From the NCBI GenBank assembly GCA_943370295.1, contig CALRQL020000019.1, positions 1 to 64,000 of the forward strand: a stretch of 64,000 bases of DNA, in the 5' to 3' direction. Positions 46,988-56,932 of this stretch are shown piece by piece. The position numbers and the translations under genes are program-made. The DNA is from SB11 sp943370295. GTDB lineage: Bacteria; Bacteroidota; Bacteroidia; UBA8524. Positions within the stretch are counted from its first letter, which is position 1. Each line of letters begins with the position of its first letter. Under the pieces are notes generated by a model that was given only the letters and a program-made list of their open reading frames with translations, was not told the DNA's origin and did no database searches.

Positions 46988-49282
46988 TTAAATAATTCGA
47001 CTATCAATGGTTTGCCCAATTTTCTGATAACCAATCACATTATTGTATTCTAAATTAGGTGCAACTATTACTCCGAGCCTCTCATTTTTAACAGCACCTT
47101 CAACCTCATAGCCATAAACTTGAACCAAAAGTTGATTAGCTTCTATATATCTTTTCTGCTGGATTTTATTTTCAAACTCATCAAATAGGTTGTTACACAA
47201 TACATCAATTTTTTGATTGTTCTTTTCCAAAACGTCTTCTATCCAATCCTCCCAATGGCCAGCTATCCAATCCTCCTCATAATTCTCAATGGTTGAATTA
47301 TTAAACCCTCTATTAAAATCCTCAAGTTGATTTTCATTATATCCGAGTGCATATACCTGATTACAAATACTTACTAAATCATTCTCAGAAAGCTCTTTGT
47401 TATCAAAACTTAATAGATATTGGAAAGAGTTTTTAATTACTTCATTATCATAAAAAGGAGTCTTACCTATTATGTTTTCAAATAAATAAACAGGAACAGT
47501 AGTAGTGACATTACTATTCTTTTTATCAATAGGTTGAATTTGCTTTTTACCTGCTCTGTTAACCCTCCCAAAACGCTGTATTAAAGCATCAATAGGGGCG
47601 CATTCTATAAATGCGACATCATAATCAATATCCAAACTCACTTCAACCGCTTGTGTTGCGATTAAAAGTTGAGGACGCTGAGAAGTATCATTATTTGTGA
47701 TTGCCGATTCTATTTCGTTTCTATCCTTTTTATTAAAGCCACTATGAAGAAGTCTTTTAGAACCTTCATAATCAACTTCATTAAAAAGTTTTTGGGCTGT
47801 TTTAACATTATTAACAATTATAATTACAGAATGTCCTGATTTTAAATAGTGGGACACTATGTCCAATTTATCGGTCAAGAATTGTCCCGTTTGGCAATAA
47901 AGCTGATGACGCTTTCTGTCTAAAACAATTCTATCACTTTCATCATCAATATTTGGACGTATTAATTTTGAATAATCCCCATCAAAAACTTCCGAAACAA
48001 TTAGATTCAACATAAAATCTGGAATTGTTGCCGACATAAATAGAAATTTTGCATTGAAGATTTTTCGGTACAATTTAACAGTTGCTAATAACATACCTGT
48101 TAATAAGGCATCGTATGTATGAAATTCATCGAGAACAAAAAGTGCATTTTTATATTCAAATAAGCCAAACTCCCATCCTTTACCTTTTAGTGAAGTCTTA
48201 AGGATTTGATGCAGTGTAGCGACTTTAATAGGGTAAAATATCTCTTTTGAAAGTGAGTTTTTTGACTTGGCAATTTTCTCTAATTCTATATTATCTCTTT
48301 CATAATTGGAGTCTTCATTAGAGAGTTGAGTGTAAAAAAAATCAAGTGTTTTTGAATGAAGGGCAGTCACCCTTTCATCACCAAAAACAACCTGAAGTCT
48401 ATTTACCATCGCATTAATACTTGCAGTATAAGGGAGAAGATAGAAAAGCCTTGCATTATCTGTTTGATTAGCAAAAACCCAACTTAAAGCGGCTTCGGTT
48501 TTTCCCGACCCTGTTGGGGCATGAAGGATTACATCTGTTTTAACATTTTGCAGACGTTGCTGAAAATTCCTAAAATCCAAAAAGCTATCCTTATTTTTTG
48601 GTTGAAAATCACGGATGTTAATTTTTTTGTATAGGGGTAAATCATTTTCCATTCTGGCAGAACCAATATGGTCAGCAGCCATAAGTAAAGCCCGCATATA
48701 GGATAATGATTTTCTATCCTTTGAGTCAGAAATTAATTTCCCTTGATATGAAGTGTTTAAAACTTGGCGAAACTCCTTAGATATTTCTCCGGTAATATCC
48801 TCTTTTTTCAGTTTAAGAGGTAATCCCATCAACATTAACCACTCTGTTAGTGTTTGATGGGACAATAATTCTTTCTCCTTTTCAAATAGAAACTTTAAAT
48901 ATGAAGTAAGGGTATCCTTTTCTAACCGGCCTTTGCCAGCCTCTCTACTACAAATACCTTTATGGTGTGTTGCAATAGCAAAAAGTTCATCAATTGGTAA
49001 GTCTAAAAAGTTTTCGCAAAACCAAAGTGATATGATTTCATGTCTTATTGGCTCGCTTTTTTCACCAATAAGTATTTTTTGAAAATCTGAATGAATTTTG
49101 CCTAAATCATGCAAAACTGCGCAGCGAAATAACTTCTTAGACCAATAATCTCTTTCAGTATCGGTGAGAGGCAGGCTTGACAATAGGTTTTCCCCAGCGG
49201 TAATTACGTGTTCGGTATGCATTTGCAATGTGGTTTCCCCATCACTTTTAGCAAAAAAAACATCAAACCTATTTTTACCCAT
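46988..49282 (-). CDS. cas3: CRISPR-associated helicase-nuclease Cas3
   Basis: The 764-residue protein joins an N-terminal HD nuclease (MHTEH at 21-25, AVLHDLGK with His58-Asp59, IATHHKGI) to a superfamily 2 helicase (Walker A APTGSGKTEAA at about 254, DEFH box VLDEFHTYD at about 382, LFMSATIP, QRFGRVNRAG). It degrades DNA marked by Cascade. All catalytic motifs look intact. One base separates it from cas5. Confidence 0.96.
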   Translation of the reverse strand: MGKNRFDVFFAKSDGETTLQMHTEHVITAGENLLSSLPLTDTERDYWSKKLFRCAVLHDLGKIHSDFQKILIGEKSEPIRHEIISLWFCENFLDLPIDELFAIATHHKGICSREAGKGRLEKDTLTSYLKFLFEKEKELLSHQTLTEWLMLMGLPLKLKKEDITGEISKEFRQVLNTSYQGKLISDSKDRKSLSYMRALLMAADHIGSARMENDLPLYKKINIRDFQPKNKDSFLDFRNFQQRLQNVKTDVILHAPTGSGKTEAALSWVFANQTDNARLFYLLPYTASINAMVNRLQVVFGDERVTALHSKTLDFFYTQLSNEDSNYERDNIELEKIAKSKNSLSKEIFYPIKVATLHQILKTSLKGKGWEFGLFEYKNALFVLDEFHTYDALLTGMLLATVKLYRKIFNAKFLFMSATIPDFMLNLIVSEVFDGDYSKLIRPNIDDESDRIVLDRKRHQLYCQTGQFLTDKLDIVSHYLKSGHSVIIIVNNVKTAQKLFNEVDYEGSKRLLHSGFNKKDRNEIESAITNNDTSQRPQLLIATQAVEVSLDIDYDVAFIECAPIDALIQRFGRVNRAGKKQIQPIDKKNSNVTTTVPVYLFENIIGKTPFYDNEVIKNSFQYLLSFDNKELSENDLVSICNQVYALGYNENQLEDFNRGFNNSTIENYEEDWIAGHWEDWIEDVLEKNNQKIDVLCNNLFDEFENKIQQKRYIEANQLLVQVYGYEVEGAVKNERLGVIVAPNLEYNNVIGYQKIGQTIDSRII

Positions 49283-49283
49283 T

Positions 49284-49955
49284 TTAAAATCTATGTAAAT
49301 AGAAACTTTGTGGAGGTTCTATATTGGTTGTGTATAGGTTCGGCAGATTTACTTTGGCTTTGTTATCAAAGGGGATTGTTAAAAATACCCCTGTTTTTGT
49401 GGGTCTCCGGCCTCCACCAACCTGTTCACTTTCATCAAAAGCCTCAGCAAGTTGCACTAATTGTCCCCCCGCTTGAATATTAGGACTGAAAGGCAACATA
49501 CAACCTGAAATTACGGCTTCCTTAACAGAGCTTATTTCTACAATTTCCACAGAATCTATTTTTAGAATATCCTGAGAACGGCCTAATGATGGTGTACCGA
49601 TGGGACTTTTAAAATAATCAATCCAATCAGTACGATTTATCCAAAGGGTTAACTTTGGCGCAACATGGAACTCACGCAAGTAAGCATCAGAACCTTTAGT
49701 ATGTTTTTTAATTTTTAGATTATCATATTCCAATCGTTGTCTTGTTTCAATATCTTTAGCTACACTATCATACGAATAATAAAACCCAACATCTACCTCC
49801 TTTGGTTCAACAACACGCCCCAAACAACAACCAATTATACCCAGCAATAAAGAGTATGAAGGAGTGTGCATACACACAGCATTGCCTGATAGTATAAACG
49901 GCATTCTTGGTGTAGCAGTCCAACCTGAAAATTCTATTTGAAGGACTTTATCCAT
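49284..49955 (-). CDS. cas5: Cascade subunit Cas5, type I-B
   Basis: The 223-residue RAMP protein begins DKVLQIEFSGWTATPRMPF, the Cas5 N-terminal strand, continues with TPSYSLLLGIIGCCLGR, and carries a Gly-rich loop (QVGGGRRPTKTGVFLTIPF). Cas5 caps the 5' handle of the crRNA in Cascade. Its start overlaps the cas7 stop by 8 bp. Confidence 0.93.
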   Translation of the reverse strand: MDKVLQIEFSGWTATPRMPFILSGNAVCMHTPSYSLLLGIIGCCLGRVVEPKEVDVGFYYSYDSVAKDIETRQRLEYDNLKIKKHTKGSDAYLREFHVAPKLTLWINRTDWIDYFKSPIGTPSLGRSQDILKIDSVEIVEISSVKEAVISGCMLPFSPNIQAGGQLVQLAEAFDESEQVGGGRRPTKTGVFLTIPFDNKAKVNLPNLYTTNIEPPQSFYLHRF

Positions 49956-50976
49956 TGTTTAAGTATGTTTGGTTAAATGCGTTTACAACTCCAATTGGAG
50001 AGTCTATTACGAACCCTTCGCCAAGGTTTTTTATTTCATCTTCGTTTTGAAGATAGCTGGTTCTAATCCCTATATAAATTGGTGTAGCAAGTTTTGTTTT
50101 GTAATCAGAGGCTAATTGCTTTAACGTATCAATATTAAGGGCAGGTTTTTCTCCCGTGCCACTGAATAGATTGTTGAAAATGGGATTAGCTGATTCCATA
50201 CCCGCTAAAATCAATACTTTGGGAGAAACATCAGCCCCAAAAGCAGCCTGTTTTGCTCCCCCCCGTAAAAAAGCCAACCCTTTTAAAAGTCCTGCTGCAT
50301 GCCTGCTCCTAACTGTGTCGGAATTTTTTAGTTCGTATCTTTTAAACTTCCCTCCATGTATAGTAGTTTCATTAAATTTATCTTTATGATTTTTCACCAA
50401 TTCAGCCGAGAGTTCTTGATGACTGCCAAGGTTATCATACACCCCTAAACGATAGTACTCAAGGTTGAAAAAACCCTCCAAATGTGTCGAATAAAACTTA
50501 GTAGAATAGGGCAAGGGCGTACCTTCTTTAAGGTGAACAAATGCCTCATCGGTATTCATAGCACGCATATTGCGTATTCCTTTCAATATTGAAGACTTGA
50601 AGGGTGAAGTTCTTTGTATGCTTTCTTCTTTAGCCTCGCCGCTCTTCATATATCCAAATAAATCATCTTCCGGAAATTCTATTGGGTTTAGTTCTGTGGC
50701 AATTTTTGAGGTTGAGCCTTTTCCTTCAGATTTCTTAATTGACCTTAATTCACTTGGATTCCACTTATTTTCCTCATTAGTAGTATCTCGCAACCACCTA
50801 CGCCATGATTGTGCAGATACATAAGGGACTTCTTCCAATCTATTGTTTACTTTTTCCCTAAAAGTTTTAGGAACAACCGTATTTTTATTCTCAGTAGAGG
50901 CAAGACCTGCACCATTCAGAAATGTTGCTGTTGCATCTATTAATAATGCACCTGTAATGTTTTTTAATTCTGCCAT
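49948..50976 (-). CDS. cas7: Cascade backbone subunit Cas7 (Cst2/DevR type)
   Basis: The 342-residue protein begins ITGALLIDATATFLNGAG and has PYVSAQSWRRWLRDT, typical of the Cst2/DevR branch of Cas7 found in type I-B. Six or so copies coat the crRNA in Cascade. It starts 4 bp after the cas8 stop and overlaps cas5. Confidence 0.93.
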   Translation of the reverse strand: MAELKNITGALLIDATATFLNGAGLASTENKNTVVPKTFREKVNNRLEEVPYVSAQSWRRWLRDTTNEENKWNPSELRSIKKSEGKGSTSKIATELNPIEFPEDDLFGYMKSGEAKEESIQRTSPFKSSILKGIRNMRAMNTDEAFVHLKEGTPLPYSTKFYSTHLEGFFNLEYYRLGVYDNLGSHQELSAELVKNHKDKFNETTIHGGKFKRYELKNSDTVRSRHAAGLLKGLAFLRGGAKQAAFGADVSPKVLILAGMESANPIFNNLFSGTGEKPALNIDTLKQLASDYKTKLATPIYIGIRTSYLQNEDEIKNLGEGFVIDSPIGVVNAFNQTYLNNG

Positions 50977-50980
50977 TGTT

Positions 50981-52996
50981 TTAAATTGTTATTGTTTGAC
51001 TTGTATGAATTGATTGTTGAATAGTTTTTAGCAATGAAAGTTTTATTGCCAATTTGGTAAACGATGGACTATACTCTCCATAAGAGTTATACAAAAGGTC
51101 ACCCGTCCATTTATCTGTCTTTAAACCATCTCTTCGTCCTAAGAAGACGTTTACATTTTCTAATGCTTCCCTAAACCAATAAAGAAAGTCTGACGATTCA
51201 AATGATATACCTTTAATTAGGGTTAGGTATTTATTATAAGGCTTCGCCCCTGTATTCCTATTTTGGTATTTATCAAAATAGTATTGTTGATAATCGGCAC
51301 TAAACTCATCAAACTGTTTATACCACTGCATATCAAATGACCTGCTGTTATCATCAGAAAATGATGTTAGGTTAAAATCCATTCTGATAGGAAATATTGG
51401 CTGTTCAGGTTGGTTAAAAAACAAGCGGAGAAGTTCATTTAACCCGTTTTTTTGCTGCACTAAATATTCATTGTATAAAACATGGGCAATTACTCTTATA
51501 TCTACGTTTTGTTTTTTGCATATACGTTCAAATAACTCTGAATAACTTACCGATGAATACTCCTGTCGGTTTATCAGGCTATTGATGATTTTGGCACTGT
51601 TTTCATCATTTTGTATGAGTGATATAAACCACACGCAAACTTCTTTTGTATTGGCGGTTGCATCATCTATTGTCGGAATTTCTTTTGTGAATACTTTCTT
51701 CTGATAATAAAAGTGAATTAGTTTATGTAAATTATAGTAATTGTTTTTGATAGGTACTAAATCACTATTATCAAGTATCTTTAATTGGTGATTAAGGCTC
51801 CACTCGCCATTTTTAGTTGCTTCTACCAATACCGCATATAAATCAATTCTATATTCTTTCTCTTTCCAAGCATCGGTTTTAATGAGGTATTTATCAAACG
51901 AAGAGGTTTTATACTTATCAATCAAGTATGCTAAGTATTTTGCATACTCTATATGTTTAACATTTTCTGTAACCTCAAAATATACCTCTAAGAAAAGTTG
52001 TGAAACTCCTTCATATTCAGTGCGTTTTTTACCTGTTCCAGAAACATCTGGATATAGGAAACTCCACTCTTTGTTTTCTTCTAAAGCCTTTAAAAAGTTA
52101 GATGACAATCCCCCCATTAATATACTCTTTAATTCAGCACCAACTGACGGGCTTGCATTCTTTAACTCAATTAACTTTCTTATAAGTGAATTAGGAACCC
52201 TGTCTATTTCGCAACTTGCACCTGTACCCGAATTTGAAAAGCTCCAAAGGTTTAAATCTGAATATTCTTCTTCAAATTCTTCCTTCTCTTCAAGAATTTC
52301 TATTGCTTTCAGCACATAATTCCCTTTTGTAAATCGTACATTTTCAATTTGTTCAGTTGATTTTGTTGTTTCAATATGCTTCTGTAACAACTTTTGATTA
52401 TCGAATATAAACTGTTTTGCAAAACCAAAGTTGGATGAGTCAATAAGTAAAACACCTCCGCTGTAAAGTAGAGAAGATAATGGCAAAAACTGAAGAATGG
52501 CTATGCAAATAGGGTGTATTTGTATAGAAAACTTAGCTTGTGGTAAGGCTTGGGCATCAGACCCCAAACCGCCGATTAACGGAAACCATGTGCGACTGAT
52601 GGTAGTATCTTTATTCGCTATTTCCTTAGCAGATAAACCTACTTTAGCCAAGGCAATTTCATAAACTTTATTAAATGGAGTTTGAAACTTTAACCCCGAT
52701 ATTTCACAAATATTCTCCCCAGTGTTTTCAAAGGTTTCTATAATAGTCTTAAATAATGTATCATATATTTTGTCTCCATTATTTTTATCATTATACAATG
52801 GGCCGTTTTTAGTAAACAGCATGGTATAATTTTTAAGTCGCTTGTTTAGCTTTAGCAAACCCCGTTCTTCATATAGCTGCAATAATAGCGGAGGAGTTAT
52901 TTCTGATATATTCTTCATGCCTCCTAATGCTTCAATAGTCATCAAAGCATTATTTAGCATTGCATTTCCTGAATAGGTTGTAAATATGTTTTGCAT
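50981..52996 (-). CDS. cas8b: Cascade large subunit Cas8, type I-B (Cst1-like)
   Basis: The 671-residue protein stands between cas6 and cas7, where the large subunit is expected. N-terminal segment GNAMLNNALMTIEALGG and TENGLLY-like TKNGPLYND fit the Cst1/Cas8 type I-B family. ENICEISG at about residue 97 is where some relatives carry a CxxC zinc motif; here only one Cys is left. Cas8 recognises the PAM and recruits Cas3. Assignment rests on position and overall look more than on sharp motifs. Confidence 0.85.
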   Translation of the reverse strand: MQNIFTTYSGNAMLNNALMTIEALGGMKNISEITPPLLLQLYEERGLLKLNKRLKNYTMLFTKNGPLYNDKNNGDKIYDTLFKTIIETFENTGENICEISGLKFQTPFNKVYEIALAKVGLSAKEIANKDTTISRTWFPLIGGLGSDAQALPQAKFSIQIHPICIAILQFLPLSSLLYSGGVLLIDSSNFGFAKQFIFDNQKLLQKHIETTKSTEQIENVRFTKGNYVLKAIEILEEKEEFEEEYSDLNLWSFSNSGTGASCEIDRVPNSLIRKLIELKNASPSVGAELKSILMGGLSSNFLKALEENKEWSFLYPDVSGTGKKRTEYEGVSQLFLEVYFEVTENVKHIEYAKYLAYLIDKYKTSSFDKYLIKTDAWKEKEYRIDLYAVLVEATKNGEWSLNHQLKILDNSDLVPIKNNYYNLHKLIHFYYQKKVFTKEIPTIDDATANTKEVCVWFISLIQNDENSAKIINSLINRQEYSSVSYSELFERICKKQNVDIRVIAHVLYNEYLVQQKNGLNELLRLFFNQPEQPIFPIRMDFNLTSFSDDNSRSFDMQWYKQFDEFSADYQQYYFDKYQNRNTGAKPYNKYLTLIKGISFESSDFLYWFREALENVNVFLGRRDGLKTDKWTGDLLYNSYGEYSPSFTKLAIKLSLLKTIQQSIHTSQTITI

Positions 52997-52998
52997 AA

Positions 52999-53766
52999 TT
53001 AGTTCAATGTAAATCCCATTCCCATACTATTCATACTTCCAAATCCGGCATAATACCCCACCTCAATCAGTTCTTTTGGGGCTTCAATTTCAAAATCATA
53101 TTGGTAGCCCCGTACTTTGCTTTCATCAGATGTACCTTGCTTAATGGTTATCAACTTTGATTTTGGGGCACTAAGTACCTTAAGCTTGCAATTGCCTGTT
53201 AGCTCTTTTGCCCCTTCGTTTGCCGATAGGTATTTCTCACTCAGGTTATCAAAAAGGCGCTTTTCATAACCTGTATCATCAGGGCTAAGATATTGTGAGG
53301 TGAGTTTGCCGTTCCTTTCCACAGGTTCTGATACGCAAATAGGTGAAAGTGAACGAAAACGTGCCACGGTACCCAACTCAACAGGGCTTTCTATCTCAAT
53401 AGCTTTAACTTCAAAATCTACTTGTGAAATTTTATCCCCTAATCCAAAGTGTTGGTTTTTGAAACACCCCGAAACAAAATGTTTAACTGCTTCAGGTAAT
53501 AAGAAGCTAAGAGTGATACTGCAATTGGGTGTCTGTGCTATTATCCTGTCTTTTTGAATTAAATAATTCTCAAATTTTATAGGCGAAAATGTAAATAATT
53601 TAAACTTACGCTTTTCATAACTATATCCTTGCTCATGCAACCATTGTGAGAACTCAGGATTAGCCAAATGTAAAGTTTTATATATCCACGCAGCTATGGG
53701 ATACTGATAGTTTATTGGTAGGGCATTGCCGCCCCGCTTTATTGACAATTGAAGACGTACTCTCAT
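52999..53766 (-). CDS. cas6: CRISPR RNA endoribonuclease Cas6
   Basis: The 255-residue RAMP protein starts MRVRLQLSIKRGGNALPINYQY and ends with the Gly-rich loop VGYYAGFGSMNSMGMGF, the Cas6 hallmark. A His is present in LHEQGY, near the usual catalytic position. Cas6 cuts the pre-crRNA inside each repeat, leaving the ATTGAAAT handle. It is the first gene of the operon; all eight cas genes are spaced by 12 bp or less. Confidence 0.93.
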   Translation of the reverse strand: MRVRLQLSIKRGGNALPINYQYPIAAWIYKTLHLANPEFSQWLHEQGYSYEKRKFKLFTFSPIKFENYLIQKDRIIAQTPNCSITLSFLLPEAVKHFVSGCFKNQHFGLGDKISQVDFEVKAIEIESPVELGTVARFRSLSPICVSEPVERNGKLTSQYLSPDDTGYEKRLFDNLSEKYLSANEGAKELTGNCKLKVLSAPKSKLITIKQGTSDESKVRGYQYDFEIEAPKELIEVGYYAGFGSMNSMGMGFTLN

Positions 53767-53889
53767 TATTAAATAGCAATATATTATTATTTTCTATTCA
53801 TGGTTTAAAATTTTTTCCTAATAGTAGTTTTGATTTTCCGATTAGGATTATCCGCGGTGACTTGGACAAAAACTTTTACATTTGAGGCA

Positions 53890-54309
53890 ATGAAAGTTCG
53901 CCTTAATAAAGAACAAAAAATAAAGATTGCAAACTGCGATGATGTATTTAAGGTGATGCAAGCGGTGTTGCTTCGTCAAAACAAGTTGCACCGAAGGAAG
54001 GAATACTTTTGGTCAATAGGCTTAAACACCAATAATGACATTTTATACATCGAATTGGTAACATTGGGAGTGCTTAATATGGTTAACGTTGACCCTGTGG
54101 AGTTGTTTAGTTTTGCGGTTCAGAAAAAATGTAAAAAAATCATATTAGTACACAATCATCCCTCTGGTGATGTAATCCCAAGTGGGGATGATATTTCTTT
54201 AACACATCATTTAAAAACAGGGGGTGAGTTTTTGAGAATCCAAGTATTAGACCATATAATTATTTCAGAAAGCACTTTCTTCAGTATGGCGACAAGTGGG
54301 TTGATATAG
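53890..54309 (+). CDS. RadC-like JAB/MPN domain protein
   Basis: The 139-residue protein (ATG at 53890) is the MPN domain of RadC without the N-terminal helix-hairpin-helix. The metal site is complete: Glu in LYIELVTLG, then HNHPSGDVIPSGDD (HxH...S...D). RadC-type proteins are frequent on mobile elements; their activity is unsettled. It is divergent from the cas operon with a 120-bp shared gap, in which TACATTTG (53877-53884) fits a -7 element just before the start codon. Confidence 0.85.
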   Translation: MKVRLNKEQKIKIANCDDVFKVMQAVLLRQNKLHRRKEYFWSIGLNTNNDILYIELVTLGVLNMVNVDPVELFSFAVQKKCKKIILVHNHPSGDVIPSGDDISLTHHLKTGGEFLRIQVLDHIIISESTFFSMATSGLI

Positions 54310-54458
54310 CTTTGAGGCTTCATGCTAAATTGAAATTAAGAATTTTCAAACTCTTTTATTAAGCAATTCTATCTTACTGTTAATTAATGATAAACATCAT
54401 TTTAACTTTTCACCAAGCTTCCTACCCACTTTTCTATCAATACTCCCGAACGATTGTT

Positions 54459-54699
54459 TTACAGTAAGGCTGTAATATACATTCCTTGGTCTTTTGCGGT
54501 AACTAAATGTATTAAGCGGGTTTTACCGATATCCCCTTTCTTATCGTATGCGGGAATAAAAAACACGAGGCTTATTAGTTGGATTATAGGAACAAACCAG
54601 TTTATATTTGGGTATTGGTCGACTCACAACTTGTTTTTTTTGTGTAAAACGTTGTATGCCATTTGGTTGGGGTTGTTTAGGATTAGTAAATAGTATCAT
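54459..54699 (-). pseudogene. Frameshifted small gene related to the 55316-55612 gene
   Basis: From the ATG at 54699 the frame reads MILFTNPKQPQPNGIQRF to a stop after 52 codons. Moving one base at the T-run after KPRV (GTTTTTTA) opens FIPAYDKKGDIGKTRLIHLV, then TAKDQGMYITALL and a stop at 54459. The restored C-terminal part resembles YRDKKGDTGLYALKGLV and KFLTALIYDNQTG of the neighbour at 55316. So this looks like a decayed paralogue with a one-base insertion in a homopolymer. It is the only coding trace in the 54310-54911 gap. Confidence 0.5.
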
Positions 54700-54879
54700 T
54701 GGATTGTTTTGCCACAGCTAACTGCTGTAGGAGTTTTGCCATTTAACAGTAAAATGCAGGCATTATCTCCGGCAGTTTTTTGTTTTTAAAACGGGTTTCC
54801 CATTTCAATCATTGAGTTTTTGTATTTTTGTTTTACATTAGTTAATACGCTATTAAAAACTAATAAAAACCACTTATCA

Positions 54880-54903
54880 GGCGGGAGACGAGAGTTACCC
54901 GCC
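54880..54903 (-). terminator. Hairpin after the 54912-55319 gene
   Basis: AGGCGGG pairs with CCCGCCT over a 10-base loop. On the minus strand it lies 8 bp past the stop; a GTTTTTATT tract follows about 8 bases later. A moderately good terminator. Confidence 0.5.
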
Positions 54904-54911
54904 TTGATTAT

Positions 54912-55319
54912 TTAGAGGCGATAATGCTTCATTAATTCTGCATACAATAAGTATAATACCCCTTCGTAGTACACTTTCACTAACTCTGCAACGCTCAACA
55001 ACACGTTGTTGAAATACCCCGTTTCATACGCCAGCATCAACCCTTCGGCTACCTTTTGGTTTATAGCAATGGTTTTACGCTTTGCAAACGGCTTTTTACA
55101 GAGGTTTTGCAGCTTTACAAACAAGGGTTCGGTCAATAACAATGCCGCCCGATACGCCCGTTTATGGGTGATTGGCAATGCTGCATACCCCCGCACTATT
55201 AATCGGTGTAGCAACCAAACCAATGCCTGTGCATCCGAATAGCTGATTCTGTACATTATTCGGTCAGGGGGTATAGTTCCTATTGCTTGCCAGCTATCAA
55301 CAACACGTTGTTGGTTCAT
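54912..55319 (-). CDS. Island protein of unknown function
   Basis: The 135-residue, basic, mostly helical product (DAQALVWLLHRLIVRGYAALP, KRAYRAALLLTEPLF) has no motif I recognise. It overlaps the preceding gene by 4 bp and is the third of a leftward set. Copies of the 16-bp inverted repeat of the element lie at both its ends: 55298-55313 just inside its start codon region and 54996-55011 within the last third. Confidence 0.6.
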   Translation of the reverse strand: MNQQRVVDSWQAIGTIPPDRIMYRISYSDAQALVWLLHRLIVRGYAALPITHKRAYRAALLLTEPLFVKLQNLCKKPFAKRKTIAINQKVAEGLMLAYETGYFNNVLLSVAELVKVYYEGVLYLLYAELMKHYRL

Positions 55320-55612
55320 AGTCTCTTTTCGTCCTTTATTCCGTCAAACACCCATTTATGAAGCAATGCCCCTGTTTGGTTGTCATAAATCAGGGCTGTT
55401 AAGAATTTACCTTTGTATCGGCCTGTTACCAGTCCTTTCAGTGCATACAGTCCTGTATCTCCCTTCTTATCCCTGTATTCACATGAAAACAAGGTGGTGT
55501 GCTGCATCCCTTCGGGTAAATGGGCTTTATCTTTAAAGTAAATGATAAGTTTATACTTTGCACGGGCTTTGTACCCCTGTTGTTTCTTTACAAAATGCGG
55601 ATTTTGCTCCAT
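55316..55612 (-). CDS. Small island protein of unknown function
   Basis: The 98-residue basic product (KARAKYKLIIYFKDKAH, YRDKKGDTGLYALKGLV, KFLTALIYDNQTGALLHKW) looks like a small alpha/beta protein. The frameshifted fragment at 54459-54699 is similar, which supports that it is a real, duplicated family of this element. It lies 21 bp after the winged-helix gene. Confidence 0.6.
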   Translation of the reverse strand: MEQNPHFVKKQQGYKARAKYKLIIYFKDKAHLPEGMQHTTLFSCEYRDKKGDTGLYALKGLVTGRYKGKFLTALIYDNQTGALLHKWVFDGIKDEKRL

Positions 55613-55633
55613 GTTTCTGCTTGAGTGTTTAGA

Positions 55634-56932
55634 TTAGGTTGTTGGGGCAACAACACGTTGTTTTTGCAGTGCCCATTGTTTTTGGATATTAGTCATAGCG
55701 TGGTAAAACATTACCTCAGCCTCCGGCAGCTTCTTGTTTTTAAATCGGGTTTCCCACTTGCGGTACACGTTTAAGCGGTCGGTATCGGTCAATAACTCCT
55801 TGCGGGCTTTGTCTAATTCCAATTCAGCTTTAATCAGTGCCTTTCGCTTGTATTGCAATAGCAGCCATTGTTCGGTTTGGATGAAACCGTAAGGGCATTT
55901 GTTGTCAAAAAAGGTAATCGGGTTCACCAAAAACTTACCCTCTTGGTACTTTTTATTCTTTTCACCTTCCAATGGCCGCTCCTTCCATGCTGCTATCAAA
56001 TCCACCCGTTGTATTAGGGTTTGTTGGTACTTTTGCCATTCATCACGGGTTAGTGGTTGCCTAAAGCTGCCGTACACGTGGTTAAACAGCTTGTTTTTGA
56101 TTTTACGCTCCGTTTCTTTGTCGAACTGGTGGTAAGGGTACAGGGTACTGATGGCATAGCGGTAGAACTCCAATACCATTGCTAACTGCCATGCGGGATA
56201 TTTTTTGGCCGCCGCGCCGCCGCCCAGCCTTTGTTCAGGAAATTCGTCTGTGGATAAAGGTGGGTTTTCCACACAACCATCTGCTTTGAGGGGTGTACAA
56301 GAGAAAAGTCCAAGAGGCTTTGCAGTATCAGCCGACAACGGAGGCTGGCCGCTATTGTTTTCTATCCCGTTATCCCCCAATTCACAGGGAATAGAGTGTA
56401 TATTACTCTTTTCTAAAGAGTTTATAAGATTGCTTTGGCGCACATTTTTCGCTTTATCTGTATTTTCAGTGCTATCGGCAGTGGGTTGGTTTCCCAACAA
56501 CGTGTTGTTGGAGCTTTGGGGGTCGTATAGCAGTATCCACGCCGGCACGGTTAATTCGTAATCAGCTTTCGTACCCCGAAAGGTCTTTTGTACAATCCCC
56601 ATTTTTTCAAGCTTGGAAAGGTGGTTTAAAATGGTGCGTTTATCAACTTTGACAAGGTGGGCTAACCGCACATTGTTCATGCGGCAGGGTATGGGGTTAA
56701 TTGTTAGACACCCTACACGGTTATTTTGGCGCACGTAGGCATCGCATACTTTTAACAGAGTTAGGAATAAACCACCTCTGATACGCTCTTTGGGGGTTGT
56801 TGCCTTTTGGTTGAAGTTTTTTACAAACTGGTTGAGGTGCTTGCGGACTTCAGCAATGTCTATCCTGCGGTAATCAAATTCGTCTATTGGGGCAGTATAT
56901 GTATGTTGGGGGTTGCTGGCGTCGGTTCTCAT
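55634..56932 (-). CDS. Winged-helix DNA-binding protein, possible replication or plasmid-type initiator
   Basis: The 432-residue product has a winged helix at about 65-140 (FLTLLKVCDAYVRQNNRVG, then AHLVKVDKRTILNHLSKLEKMGIVQKTF). A low-complexity middle follows, then a C-terminal region with a DnaD-like feel (PAWQLAMVLEFYRYAISTLYP, NKLFNHVYGSF, GKFLVNPITFFDNKCPYGF). In size and layout it recalls plasmid or island replication/primosome proteins, but I cannot prove this. A copy of the 16-bp inverted repeat of the element lies 2 bp upstream of its ATG (56935-56950), and others lie within it (56495 and 55648). Confidence 0.6.
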   Translation of the reverse strand: MRTDASNPQHTYTAPIDEFDYRRIDIAEVRKHLNQFVKNFNQKATTPKERIRGGLFLTLLKVCDAYVRQNNRVGCLTINPIPCRMNNVRLAHLVKVDKRTILNHLSKLEKMGIVQKTFRGTKADYELTVPAWILLYDPQSSNNTLLGNQPTADSTENTDKAKNVRQSNLINSLEKSNIHSIPCELGDNGIENNSGQPPLSADTAKPLGLFSCTPLKADGCVENPPLSTDEFPEQRLGGGAAAKKYPAWQLAMVLEFYRYAISTLYPYHQFDKETERKIKNKLFNHVYGSFRQPLTRDEWQKYQQTLIQRVDLIAAWKERPLEGEKNKKYQEGKFLVNPITFFDNKCPYGFIQTEQWLLLQYKRKALIKAELELDKARKELLTDTDRLNVYRKWETRFKNKKLPEAEVMFYHAMTNIQKQWALQKQRVVAPTT

